Below, piece after piece: positions 47,508-59,927 of a stretch of DNA of 64,000 bases. The stretch spans positions 1,488,001 to 1,552,000 of the forward strand of contig CM031557.1 in NCBI GenBank assembly GCA_018466975.1, in the 5' to 3' direction. A program made the translations under genes and the position numbers. The notes beneath the pieces were generated by a model. It did no database searches. It saw only the letters and a list, made by a program, of their open reading frames with translations, and was not told the DNA's origin. Origin of the DNA: Sparassis latifolia. Taxonomy: Eukaryota; Basidiomycota; Agaricomycetes; Polyporales; Sparassidaceae. Positions within the stretch are counted from its first letter, which is position 1, and every line of letters starts with the position of its first letter.

Positions 47508-50500
47508 TATGTGTGAAAACGACTTTTTAATACAAATTTGTATGCATGAGATGCACCTAGTCCTGGGTTAGGTTTAGGGTTTAACTACAAACTTTGTAGT
47601 GCCTGTTCTTACTCTACTACATTTTGCATACAGTCGGTCTTTCAAAGTAATTGTAGTGAAAACCAACACGACTTGCACAAATAGTGATCAATAGAAGTGC
47701 CACAGCAGTCACAGAGGACCAATGCATCATAGTCAGTGAAATTATAGAAGCACATACTAATTTCAACACAGAAAAAGCAGTATTATTGAAATCTGTGAAG
47801 GAAATGGAGCATAATGCTCTCTTAATTCAAGTAAATCTGAGTAAAACTGGCTGAGATATCTCATTTTGAATTAGAATGCTCAGTGTGAAGTGCAGACAAA
47901 TTGGATAAATGCCAGAAAATTTTGTGAATGACTCTAAAATGCACATAAACATGTTAGATTGGGTGTCTTAATTTTTACATGCAGTGCACATTGAAGAAAC
48001 AAGTAGAAGTGAGAGAAAACTAAGAAAATGGATTGTAGCACTCCAGCATGTGATCCTGATGTTTGAAGAGTAACACCGTCAGATTCAGCTTGAAAATCCG
48101 GTCAGAATGGCTATCGGGTTTATTCAAATCTGAGCAAAATTGAGTGAACTACAAGCCTGGCAAGTTTGGTTAGAAGTGTGGTAACAAGTGCTTGGTCACG
48201 TGACCTGCAGGGCATGTGATGTGCACATGCTTGTGGCTGAAGACAAACATGCAGAATAAAATGCAAAACAATCGCAGAAATACAAGAAAAATTATGGTAT
48301 GGCCCTTTAATGACATTAGGCTTGTAGAAGTAACTAGACAATGTTGTAAGCCATTGTAAAGTCCTTACAAGTCCATGCTAGATGGCATATTAGAATATTG
48401 TAAGGCCTTACAAACCAATACTAGAGGGTGTAATAGAATTCAACAAATGGTGAATAAGGCATTGAAGCAGGGTTACTAAACAGCACTAGACATACTAGGA
48501 GTCAATATAACACTTTGTAGGCTATTGTAAGGCCTTTATCAACCAGTGGTCAGTGGTCTACTAGACTATTGTAAGCATCTTACAAAGTAACACTAGATGA
48601 CATATCTAACTATTGTCGGGTTATTGTAAACATGTTCACTAGGACTTACAAGGGATTACTAGACACTATTGAAGGTTACTGAAGATTTTTACAAAGTGAT
48701 GCCCGGTAACATTTCTGACTATTGTAAGCTTATTACAAACTGATACTATAGGATATATTAGGGGCCAGTATCATAGGGTGTTGTTGACTTGCTGAACATT
48801 ACTAGACAATATACTAAGAGTCAGTAGGCGACTTTGTAGACTATTTAATAGTATGGCCCTTATTAACCCACACAACTTATCAATGTACCTGTGGGACGTT
48901 GTAGGACACTTATTAAACTGCATACTAGGAGTTAGTGGAGGAGTCAGTAGGCGACTTTGTAGACTAGTTTGTCTAATGTCACACTCACCACCTGAGAGGC
49001 AGGGCTGAATGAGAAAGGAGGCAGAAGCCATGAGATCCACTTTTGTAATAAATTTTTGATCCCCTTGTCTGTTTCTCAAGTCTTCCATCCTTGCTGAGTC
49101 ACAAAATTATGCTCAATCATCCACATGACATGAGAATCCCATGCTAGAAACTGTGTTTCCCGACCTATGATTAGAAGGCACATCCTTGTCCAACTTCTCC
49201 TTCACCATATCACTGTTCAGTGCATCATAAAAGGGGCAGGACAAGGCCGAGTGCAGTATTTGGTGCCTCATCTTTATCCCCAATCTAGCTGCAATATACC
49301 TCGCCAAATAGGGGAAAGCTTTTACTGGCGAAGGTGCTAGGTGGAGCATTGCCTTTATCCTGTCTCTTCTTAAATTTTTCATAATCAGTATGTATGTTAT
49401 TCATGAAGGCAGTAGTGATAGCTGCATGTGCCTGTAATGATTGCATAGGGCTGATGTTTCATCAGCATGATAAACTTCTAAGAAGAGCTTATGGCCTTAC
49501 CCGTGCTCCACCATATAACGAATCAGCTCCTTCACTGCCATTTTCAGTAAACACTCTTCAAGAACCTCGTGACTGTCCAGAAACTTGATGCAGTCTTCGA
49601 GTTTGAAGTGGTTATATGTGAGAGCACAGCCATTAAATGAATGGAATTTACAGTAGCAGCATATATGACACCTTTGACCCATGATAGCAGCTGGCCAGAC
49701 AGTGAACCAGTTGTTACTGTGCATAAGTTAAATTCTTCCTGAGGATCTTGTCATTTGCTTCACAAAGCAAATAACTCATGTTTCTGCGAGCTCATGCTTT
49801 GTGATTTGAATCATCCTCTCCAGGGATGATACCAAGTGTATTGATGGCAAGCTTCCCACTATAGGTTTTATTTAGCAGGCCATTGAATGAGGCTAGGAGT
49901 TCATTCATGCGAGCATTGCTGACTGCAACACTTGCGACTTTGTGGTGGTGCACAAACAGTGCTGTGATCAAATTAAGGCTATGAAGGAGGTATGACTCAC
50001 CTTTCAAGTAGCCAGTGACCCTGAGGCTGAGTTCTTTCAAATTGAACTCTCGATTTAGGCCTGTTTTTCATTCAAGTGCACCCAGAAGAGTAGTTAGTGC
50101 TTGGAACTCCTCAGTCAACTCACTGGCCCTAACATTTTTCAGAGACTCTGCATCGAATGTGAATTCCGAAGCAAGAGGATCCTCCTGATGGTGTTGCATG
50201 TTAGAGAGTGCTGAGCCTTATTGCAATAATGTCAATATTGTGCTAGAATCATCATCAGCACACTCACATGTGAGATATACAAATCAAGAATGATGAACTA
50301 ACAGCAGTTGAGAAGCAGCATATAGAACTAAGTTGATCCTGTTTGTCTGTGTTGTCTCTGAAACGCCTTGCAAGCCCTTTTCCATATGGCATAATAACTA
50401 ATAATCGCAAGTGAATGGCAATTTTTAGATTCATGCAAGAACAGCAAACTGGGTGGACATCGCCGAGATAGGTACCACCAGCATTTTCCAGCATGCACCT

Positions 50501-50700
50501 CAGCAACTGTGGCTAGCATTGTCCCGCATTAAGCTAGCTTGAAGCACACCTCAGTGTGCCAGGCTTAAGCTAACTCAAGCGGACCATGAGTTAGCTTGAG
50601 GTCCTCCTGACTGCATGTCCAAGAATTATTTGAGCAGGAGGGGTTTCACATCAATTGGTGAACTGAGTAGCAGTTGATGATCAGGTGCAATGTCACTTTT
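47508..50700. other. Degenerate repeat DNA with traces of minus-strand coding sequence
   Basis: From 48340 to 48990 a diverged repeat of TTGTAAGGCCTTACAAACC and CATACTAGGAGTCAGTAGG type is scattered with ~60-bp spacing. On the minus strand at 50520-49090, several frames separated by stops read like protein (NLKELSLRVTGYLKGESYLL at about 50045, YLGDVHPVCCSCMNLK at about 50470) but I recognise no family. AAGCTAACTCA and TGAGTTAGCTT form a small hairpin near 50560-50600. Confidence 0.4.
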
Positions 50701-50744
50701 GCGCTGTGAGAGAATTAAATGGATAGCTGATCATTGTTTCTTAT

Positions 50745-50905
50745 TAGTCAATTCATGTCATTGAGGGCTGGGAGTTCCACAACATGTTGCTGTATGTTGG
50801 TAGCATGATCATTGATGATGATGACATACCATGTTGGACAAAACTCACCAATCTCATCATGCAACACTATAAAGGAGAGCTGAAGAATCCACATACAGTG
50901 AAGAC
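50745..50905 (+). pseudogene. hAT transposase remnant
   Basis: The plus frame reads GWEFHNMLLYVGSMIIDDDD then IPCWTKLTNLIMQHYKGELK. The DDDIPHRTKLTELI-like block is typical of basidiomycete hAT-family transposases, just before the part that carries the first catalytic residue. The following sequence does not continue the family: the catalytic core is missing, and what follows (to 51250) is an unrelated Ser/Lys-rich frame. It is too short for activity. Confidence 0.5.
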
Positions 50906-51247
50906 AATGAAGATGGAGCTGAGAAAGAAGAAAATGGGGTCAAGTGCAATGGTAATTACAACTATCCATCTGGATCTGAGGACGATGATTACTCATTCTC
51001 AGAGACCAAAACTTCTCAGACATCAGGTCAGAAAGTGAAAGATATGTTTGCAGCAATGCCTCAGAGGCTGCCTTGGGCAAGGCAGCTGGGCACGGTTGTG
51101 GCTCATATACTGGCAACTTTCACCAGAAAAAGGGCTAAGAAAGTAGTGAGAGCTACTTCTCGATGAGCCAAGAAACCTGAGCCCAGATTCTATGATTCAC
51201 CCAGGGGATACATTCTAGATGACTGTTCCTGCAACCTCATTAATCCT

Positions 51248-53595
51248 GTGGCTGATTGAGATGGTGGCAAAAATTTCTGCATGGTCATGATATATCTTTG
51301 ACTCAAATTCATCTCTGAGGTCAGATTCCTGATGTGCTGTAAGGTCGTGATTTTCTTTGCTCTTCTTTGGGCTTATTTATTGTGTTGTCATGTAACCCTC
51401 ATCAGTGTTGACACTTGGGGAAAGAACTATGAAGAAAGTCCTTGATCATATCTCTGCGACCTTTGGCATTTGTCAGAAGCAGAATGAGGCTGATATTTAC
51501 AATATGAGCTCTCATACAGCCCACATTCTTTAACACCACCAATTGAGTGCTACTTCTGCACCCAATGTCATGCTTGGTACTAGTGCGAGAATGAGTTTTC
51601 AAAACACTATGCCTGTGTATGTCCTTTGATGGCAAAATTTCAGGAACGGCCCCTTCGCAGGTGGATGATTACTCTCCACAAAGGTAGTGGTCCTTCTGGC
51701 TCTATTGAAGGCAACATCAGTCATTTTCTTCACTTGCCTCTTTGTGAGGATTAGTCTCCTGAAGCAGAGGAAGAGGTCAGGGTGAACCTCCTTCCATCTG
51801 TTGTCTTGAACACACCAATTCTCTTAGAGGTTGCTGCAGTGACTGGATCAAGACCGTTAGTATTTGCACAATGCAAACAGGTTTGCATCAAAGTCCAGCA
51901 AGCATATTTGAGCTGCAATTGCTCATAGTGATGGATGGGTAAACTTCTTCTTCTAACAGATTCATGATACTTACAGTGGAGTCACTGCTTACCAAAAATT
52001 GAAAAAGCGGACAACATTAAAATATTCATCTCTCACTGCTGCAAATGGTAGCTTTTATGCTGAGGGTGAAAACAATATATGCTACAGGACACAAGCAGCA
52101 TGATCTTGGGAAGTTTCAACTCCCCATGACACCTGTGCAGATTGAACCTCACAACAAGCTGTATGACCTTGTTATCAGAATAGAAGAATCAATCTTGGAT
52201 ATGCAGATTGCTCCTGGAGAGGCATACAGTACATCTTTTATTCAATGGTGCTTCATGTCACTCAAATTGCTTCTGGAGAGGCATACAGTCACCTCATCTG
52301 TGCTTGTTGGAGTCAGAAAGATGGTGAGAATGATGAGATGGATTCATCTGAGGATTCAGATTCAGATTCATATGACATTATCCTAAACAGTGAAACTTGG
52401 CAATGAAAGTCATGAAGCTGATGGTTCATCATGTGAGGAGCCTGTGAATATTACTATTATTGGTGGACCTTCACCATTGTCAGAAGAAGGCGGTAACATG
52501 ATGCAAACAGGTAATTTCAACCAATATGATATTTTGAGATTTGAGCATTTCTGCCATCACTGGGAATGTTTTTACTCATCAGAGCATTTTTATGTGTCAA
52601 ACATCTGGAGGAAGAGGCACAATGGATAAAGCTGTTGGTTGGAGAAGCTCGAGAAATTTTTACATCTTATAATCACATGAAGAGTATGTGGCTCGAAGCT
52701 AATGAAAGTACACATTGCTACACTGATGTTATACATTTCACATGGTCTGAAGGGAGGGCATACCTAATTAGCTAGGTGCAGGTAGCAGATATAAGCTCCC
52801 TCAGCTTCTGCATATGTATTGTCTGCAATTTGTGCCAGGGACTGTCCACAACTAGCAGTGGCTCCACTGTAAGTATCATGAATCTGTTAGAAGAAGGAGT
52901 TTACATATCCATCACTATGAGCAATTGCAGCTCGAATATGCTTGCTGGACTTTGATGCAAATCTGTTTGCATAGTGCAAATACTAACGGTCTTGATTCAG
53001 TCACTGCAGCAACCTCTAAGGGAATTGGTGGGTTCAAGACAACAGATGGAAGGAGGTTCACCCAGACCTCTTCCTCTGCTTCAGAAGACTAATCCTCACA
53101 AAGAGGCAAGTGAAGAAAATGACTGATGTTGCCTTCAATAGAGCCAGAAGGACCACTACCTTTGTGGAGAGTAACCATCCGCCTGCGAAGGGGCCGTTCC
53201 TGAAATTTTGCCATCAAAAGACATACACAGGCATAGTGTTTTGAAAACTCATTCTCGCACTAGTACCAAGCGTGACATTGGGTGCAGAAGTAGCACTCAA
53301 TTGGTGGTGTTAAAGATTGTGAGCTGTATGAGAGCTCATGTTGTAAATATCAGCCTCATTCTGCTTTTGACAAATGCTAAAGGTCGCAGAGATATGATTG
53401 AGGACTTTCTTCATAGTTCTTTCCCCAAGTGTTAACACTGATGAGGGTTACATGACAACACAATAAATAAGCCCAAAGAAGAGCAAAGAAAATCACGACC
53501 TTACAGCACATCAGGAATCTGACCGCAGAGATGAATTTGAGTCAAAGATATATCATGACCATGCAGAAATTTTTGCCATCATCCCGATCAGCCAC
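51248..53595. repeat. Long inverted repeat, two 742-bp arms around an 864-bp loop
   Basis: 51248-51989 and 52854-53595 are reverse complements with about 4-6% mismatch by eye, and are equal in length. Each arm has a matching open frame beginning MPSKDIHRHSVLKTHSRTST (51635-51402 minus; 53208-53435 plus), ending FPKC. The loop at 51990-52853 is unique and holds weak frames (52045-52386) without known motifs. No clear target duplication is seen at the outer edges. Confidence 0.9.
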
Positions 53596-54810
53596 AAACT
53601 ACTGTAAGGTGCTTACAAACTGGTATTAGGTGTCATACTAGAAATCTGATGATATAGTAGACTATTATATATATAACACTTTCAGACATTTTTTTGTATG
53701 ATGAAAATGATTTGAGTCATGTAAGACTCAACTCATTTTTGCTGTCAAATAGGTGCCTATTGGAGCAAACATGTAGAAAAAAGTCGGAAAAATTTATAAA
53801 GATATTAGGAAAATTGTAACATGACTATATAATCTAAAATTCTATGAAACTTCTATGAGATAGTTACCTTGGAGTAGATACATGACATTGTAGGCTACTA
53901 AAGGAATCTTTGTAAAATAAATATTAATGACTTTTTAGTCATATTTTTATATAGATTTTATAAAAGGACATAGTAATATCATTTTAAAGTCATTTTCAGC
54001 CAATTCTTTTAGAATGCATAGTAGTCACTTTTTGGTAACATTTTTATACACTTTTTGCAAAACAACATAGTAATATCGTTTTGAAGCCATTTTTCAACCG
54101 AGTCTTTTAGACTGCATACTAACTTTCTTTCTTCAGCTTAATGAGGTCATTCATCATGACAATAATGGAACACAGGATGTGGAGGATATACATATTTCTG
54201 TAAGTATTTGTTAACATGCGAGCTTCATTGACACTAAGAAAAAAAGGCTTACACCACATTGCCCTTGATGTTAGTGTAAATCTGCATGGCCTTCTCACTG
54301 TAATAGATCTCATTTATAGATGCAATGCCAGCATCAAGATGAGCTGGAATTTGCAGTGATGAATTGTTGTTGGAGAATATAGGCAGAAACTTGATTGAGT
54401 CAAGGCTGAACTACACATTGGATGGAGAATTTTCAGAAGAGTTTTGGACTCTAACAGTAGACCATAGTTCTAATGCCACATTTAGAAAGATTTGTGCATT
54501 CATTAGAGCTCCTAGAGTCTGACCAAGTAACAGTGGATTAGTGAACTTATCAACAAAGTCATGCAGTTGTGGTGCAGTCAATGAAGTCAGGATCTTGAGT
54601 AGTCAGTTGAACTGTGTTAAGCTGCTTGATTGGGAGATAATTGTAGATAACCTTTAGAGGTAATACTCTGCATCTGTTAGGTGATTTGCAAAGAGTTAAA
54701 AAAATTTACAACTAAGATTATAGATATTAGTTATAGTAAGCTGAATTTGGGAGTTGGCAGCAAGTTGAAAGAATGTAAAGAAGAATGAAGGAAATGTTAT
54801 TGTGAATATA
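53596..54810. other. AT-rich DNA with a diverged ~97-bp tandem duplication
   Basis: 53929-54025 and 54026-54121 are related copies sharing CATAGTAATATC and TCTTTTAGA..GCATA. The start (53596-53670) resembles the repeat at 48340-48990 (GTAAGGTGCTTACAAACTGG). A minus frame at 54313-54119 is unassigned. Confidence 0.5.
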
Positions 54811-55032
54811 TCAACAAAACTTACCTTTTTCTTAGAGAGCCATTTAGACTTTTGGATCTTACAGCTCTTATTTGAGGCAATAAATGTTTAAATAAGTGTT
54901 AATAAGTCTAATTTTAAACACTCATATAATATGCATTAGGTCCCTTTTTGATCTTATACCCTTAAATAAGGATCATAAGTCCATTTAAGTTAGTTAAGTA
55001 CCATTTTAAGTAAAAGTTAAGTTTTGCTGATG
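54811..55032 (-). mobile_element. MITE, same family as 30746
   Basis: Begins TCAACAAAACTTACC and ends AAAGTTAAGTTTTGCTGATG; TA lies on both sides. The inside carries ACTTAAATAAGG-like and AGTCTAATTTTAAACACTC family blocks. Confidence 0.7.
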
Positions 55033-55398
55033 TATATGGTGAGTGGAAAGGCATCCAATGAATGTCTAATAGATCCAGAACAAGACAGAGTGAAGCTCAG
55101 GCTCAGTGCAATAGCAAACAAGTGACAGTATTAGTGCTCACCTACAATAAGACAGAGTGAAGATACTGTAGGTCAGTAAGGAGATAAAACTTAGTAAGAA
55201 AAAGTAATCACCTTAGTTTCAGTGCAATAGCAAACAAGTGACTAGATTAATGTTGACCTAGACTGAGACAGACCAAAGCTATTGTAAGTCATAACAAGAT
55301 AAAACTAAGTTAAAAAAGTATTCACCTTAGTCCTGATGCAATAGCAAATCAGTGACTGAGGTGCATCACCTAAATGTTCGCTCCGCCAGCAGTAATTA

Positions 55399-55756
55399 CA
55401 TCAGGAAAACCCAACATTTTCTTAGGGACTTATTTGGACTTTTCATTCTAACAACTCTTATTTAAGACCATAAGTGTTCAAATAAGTTCAATTTCAGAGA
55501 ATACTGTCCCATCATGACTAATTCAGCCAACATTTACCTTTTTCAAACAGTCTTAAAAATCCATAATATGTCCAAAAATTCAGAAACAATTATTGGTGAG
55601 GTCTCTGAAAATTACTGTGACATGTGACTGGCCTGATTAGTTGTGATTGCACAGTATGACTTAGGTCCTTTTTATTCTTATATTCTTAAATAATGATCAT
55701 AAGTCCATTTAAGTCAGTTAAGTGTCCTCTTAAGAAAAAGTGGGGTTTTTCTGATG
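55399..55756 (+). mobile_element. MITE, same family, with extra internal sequence
   Basis: Begins CATCAGGAAAACCCAACATT and ends AAAGTGGGGTTTTTCTGATG, with TA on both sides (target duplication of the mariner/Tc1 type). It is 358 bp long because about 130 bp of unrelated sequence lies in the middle. Confidence 0.75.
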
Positions 55757-56276
55757 TACGTGATTACAAAAGGAGCATGGTGGCACTAGCTGCCACATCT
55801 GTATCTTGCGCTTCTTTTCTAAATTAATCTTAATCTCATATGACTTTGACTTTACCACTACTCTATAACCACTACCTACCTTCAGGACTTACTAGCTCCA
55901 GCCTAATGGACGATAATTTCTTCTGCACTGTGTACTCAGAAACAAATGCTGAATATCTCAATTTTTATCTTTGTAGAGAGCAAGATGTGATAGCATGAGT
56001 GCCATATAAGGATGTGCTGTTCACTGTAGAACTGATTGATCGCTGGCTCCATCGCCCAGTCAAGTTGATTTTGTCATACTTGCTCAAGAATGCATCTTCT
56101 AATTATTGCCCTGTTCCTGACAATGTATGAAATGGTGCATTTATTTATCAGAACTGCAAGATCACCCTTACCACGGCCCATCTGCTGCAGACTGGGCCGC
56201 AAAAGTGCTCACAGGTGTGACATGACTGCATAGTGGTGTCAAATATGAACGATAATGAACAAGAGTTCCAAATCAC
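55757..56276. other. No gene seen
   Basis: AT-rich, with stops in all frames and only short protein-like pieces near 56100-56220. Confidence 0.45.
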
Positions 56277-57216
56277 TGTCACACACTAATAGGGTTTGGC
56301 TTGTGGACATAGAATATGTAACCAGATTACCAGAAGTCAAACAAGTAGTATAGAAGTCAAAGAAGACAGTATAGAAGCCAAAAAAGACTGAAACTTCTCA
56401 AAGCAGCAAGTAATTTGCCGAATTTGGTAGTAGATGCCTATTTGGGCAATTATTACATAATCAAGCCCAAACTGCTCACTTTCAAGTATCAAGCAGACAG
56501 ATTCTAGGCTTCCACAGCCTAGCCCAGGTCTATTCAAGTAACTCACAGATAGTACTAGCCATGTTGGGTTAGACATAGAGAGAATTCTGTCATTGGACAA
56601 GGAAATGAGTCAAAGATAAAACACTTCATTATATCTATTTCAGCATACCATTTGTCGCAGGTTCACCTAGATGACTCACCGTGGGAATGACACAAAGGGC
56701 TAAAGAGGAGACCATCAAATATGTTAAATTTAGTGGATGATCAAGTTGGGAGAGAGTTTAGGCTATTAGACAGTGCAATTTGTCAAGAGTCCTGGACAAA
56801 TATGAGTCAGCATGACTCAAAATGACTAGAAATAACTAGGACTAATAGTACTTAGTAAGCTACATAATCAGGCTTTATAAGAGGGTTTGTGATCATATAT
56901 AAAGGCCCCCCTCCCCCCTTTTTACTGTTACTGCTTTACTCCCAGTCACCACAGTTCAGTACACTGCAGAGCTACTGCAGAGCTGTACTGTTATCAGTTA
57001 TCAGTTCAGTTTACAGTTCAGTTAAATTTGATCAGCTTGGAGCCACTAGTGTTTGATTATAAAGAAGACTTGACTCAACAGTATTAAAGTTTGACTCTCA
57101 GCTTGATTTTACTTGATTCTGGTCTCAGTGCTTGGTTAATTTGAATATCAATCATCTGGCAATTAAAGACACAGTTTAATCTAGCTAACCCTCCACTATC
57201 CTCTTAACAGACAAGG
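56277..57216 (+). mobile_element. Ty3/gypsy LTR (plus orientation), likely solo
   Basis: Begins TGTCACACACTAATAGGG and matches the LTR at 62666-61710 in inverse orientation at roughly 85-90% by eye, up to CTCTTAACAGACAAGGT near 57216. A TATA box TATATAAA lies at 56896-56903. Compared with the other LTR, many differences are G-to-A or C-to-T. No gag or pol follows on the right, so it is not the 5' LTR of an intact element. The right end is uncertain: AATCAC before the start recurs at 57230-57235. Confidence 0.8.
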
Positions 57217-57768
57217 TCTGCATCAGGAAAATCACCTGTGACCCTGGAGCAGCCTAAGCTGTCCTAGGATGTCCTGAGATGCTCTCAGAGCTGCCAGGGC
57301 ACCAGGGTTGCCAGAGCGTCCTAGGATGCTCTGAGAGCAAGGTCCACACAGCATTTTTCCTGAGGCAGCCTAGGTCACTCTGAGCAGCACTGAGGATACA
57401 GCTGATTTCCTAGATTGCACTGAATTGATTATGCTCTGAGACGCTCTGAGATGCTCTGAGATGCTCCAGTTTGTCCTTAGATGCTCAGATTTGTTTTCAG
57501 GTATCATGATATATTAGACGCATTCTTCTACTACATCGAAAGCAAGTATCATAAGTGTAAGAACTAGTATCAACATGTACAGGAATAGAGAGATATTAGT
57601 ATAAAAGAAGATACATTCTTTGCAGCATCGCATAATGAGTGATGACGATTGAAAATAAACGAGTAACGTGAATGATGATGATTGAAAACACGATGAAAGA
57701 AGCTATATAACTAATAGTCAATAAAATTGTGTTGAGCTATAGCACGATAAACTTACAGTAAAGATTGG
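57217..57768. repeat. CTGAGATGCT-type minisatellite and flank
   Basis: From 57250 to 57490 the decamer-like units GATGCTCTGAGA and GTCCTAGGATGCTCTGAG recur irregularly. After that comes the 3' flank of the DUF6532 gene with short repeats of ATGATGATTGAAAAC. Confidence 0.6.
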
Positions 57769-59738
57769 TTAGTTCTTTGCTGAGCATTCAAGAGCATCGA
57801 AGTCCAAATCATCTATATCAGCAGCTTCATCTGCTACGTACAGATGACTTCGATTTACAGACTTGCTATAAAAATGAATTGTTAGTAAAGTCTTAATGTG
57901 AATACAATAATATACGTAATCTGTTTGAACAGATTTTTCTCAAAATTCTCCATCCATGTCGGTGACTTCTCAGCAAGATGATCCCACAGAGCAGTGAAGT
58001 GAATATATCTGAACACCTTATCAGAAAAGAATCTAGCAATTGTCCTTAGACGTACCTAGCCTTCGCAGTTTCATCGCTAAATGGCAGTGGACGATATTCA
58101 CCACTCGCCCACTCCTTGAGAGCATTTTCAATCTAAATAATGATCAATAATATGTGTGTAACCTCAGTTTATCATAGTGCTTACTGTGGTGATTACAAGA
58201 ACGAGAAGAGGACCTGGAATCCTCTTTGCAGCCACCATCGTGTTGTACGTCGTAATATCAGCCTTGCCCTTACCTGTAAACCATTGCGCACGGATGATTT
58301 CTGTGATAAGAGGATGACTGAAAGGCTCTTGACGATTGACGGTACAGTCCTAAAAGTATTGAAGCCTTTCATTTGAATCACGATGCAAATTCAGTTTTGT
58401 AAAACTTACATTTGCATCCACTTCACCATACATAAAGTTTGCTTTGAGTAGGAGCCATTGCACGATGTCCTTAATTTCAGATTCGACCAGCTTGCCAGGA
58501 AGATCAAAATGACCAGAGAGACCATCTTTGGCTTGTTTCTTAAGGTCTCCTCATATTCGACTTATTGCATACCCAACCTGAAGAGTAAGTAGAAGAAATG
58601 AGGACATAGGTCAGACTGTAAAGAGAACAATCTACTTACATACTTCAGCAAGCGTTCCTGCAACTCAACGTCAATTATAGCTCGATCTAAGACATCTTCC
58701 AAGGACGCCTTGGCTGCACCTGAATTCTGCAGGGCCTCCCACAAAAAATCATCGGTATTAGTGGGAAAGGCATCCATTAAAGAGACGCGCTCTCTAGTGG
58801 CACATTTTCCTGCTGCAGCAAGCTTGAGACTAATAGGACTAAATTCCCCCATAACAACCTTCTCGTTACAGCTGAAGACACTTGAAGCAGAAGACGTGGT
58901 TGAGATAGTCTGTCCAGATGCTTTTTTGTGTCTTATGGACTTGCGAATTTCCTTGCTTTCCTCGCTTTCCTCAATCGCAATCTAATAATTGTTAGTAGAA
59001 TTACCCAAAAATTAATCACAATTGGAACGTACCCCGTTGCTAGCCTCATTACCAGCAAGCACTATACCTGGCTTTAACGACATGTCTTGAATGCTGCCGT
59101 CCTCCTCATCATAATCCCCTGCAGGAGAGACACCAGTATAGTGAGTCTCATTCTCATCGTCTAAAAACAATTAATGCTTTGAAAACTGAGGCAAATAATT
59201 AACATGATCACGTACCATCTGAAAAATCTGCCAAGTTCGAAGATGGATCTCCAAGAAGGTCATTAAGCTCCTCCTCATCATGTGTAAGCTTCTTCCTCTT
59301 GGACCCTGTGTGATTCTCATCCGGGCTTTCTTCAGCTTCCTCCCCCTCTTCCTCTGCAATCACCATATCTGCATTACGCTTGCGGATTACTTCACAAATG
59401 ATACACATTATATTTCTATAATCCAGTAATAAAGAAGGCTTACCTTGATCCTGCTGCTCATTGTAAACAGTAATCGCATGCTTGCTTTTGGCCTGAAGGG
59501 CCTTTAGTAGCTTCAGATCAGCAGGCGAGAGACCAGTATCTTCTGTAGAAACATCCTCGCTTAGTGCAGCTTTAGTAGCTTTTCCACCAGTCTTTTGCGA
59601 AGTTACTTTGGAAGTCTTAGCTTTTGAGATAGACTTGGGTGCAGACCTCCCAGACGTCTTTACTGATTTAGCAGTGGGCTTTATCGTAGGTCCAGCTGGA
59701 GTAGCACGTGCACGTGCACGCAAAGTTCTGTCGCTCAT
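57769..59738 (-). pseudogene. DUF6532 protein gene, nine exons, one in-frame TGA
   Basis: Nine exons join in phase: 59738-59444, 59389-59216, 59160-59033, 58981-58640, 58577-58410, 58349-58185, 58132-58056, 58008-57916 and 57865-57769, for 512 residues. The first ~230 residues are a basic, then acidic, disordered tail (KTSGRSAPKSISKAKTSK), suggesting a nuclear, DNA-associated protein. The DUF6532 domain follows: AAGKCATRERVSLMDAFPTN, DDFLWEALQNSG, DLKKQAKDGLSGHFDLPGK, FMYGEVDANDCTVNRQEPFS, HPLITEIIRAQWF, ENALKEWASGEYRPLPFSDE and HLAEKSPTWMENFEKNLF. The domain is frequent in Agaricomycetes, often near repeats; its role is unknown. Codon 322 is TGA (58553-58551), where the family has Arg before GDLKK; CGA to TGA is the simple explanation. 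All splice sites are intact, so loss is recent, or the stop is read through or a sequencing error. Confidence 0.82.
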
Positions 59739-59927
59739 AAGAAGTAAATGAGAGTGAAAGATTAAGGAACAGTGATTGAGTTAGACTTTACAGTTGACAG
59801 AAAAGATGCAAGATAGAAGTCTTGACACCGTCCTGTCTTCAAGTTCAACATTGCGCAAATAGCTATCAATATATGCACATGCAGCACCACAACAATTCAC
59901 ATTATGGTATGCCTATACATTTGAGGA

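Noticed and set aside
47565..47590. Telomere-like GGTTAGGTTTAGGGTTTAAC
   Set aside because: Only about one and a half TTAGGG-like units, not an array; no sign of a chromosome end or interstitial telomere.
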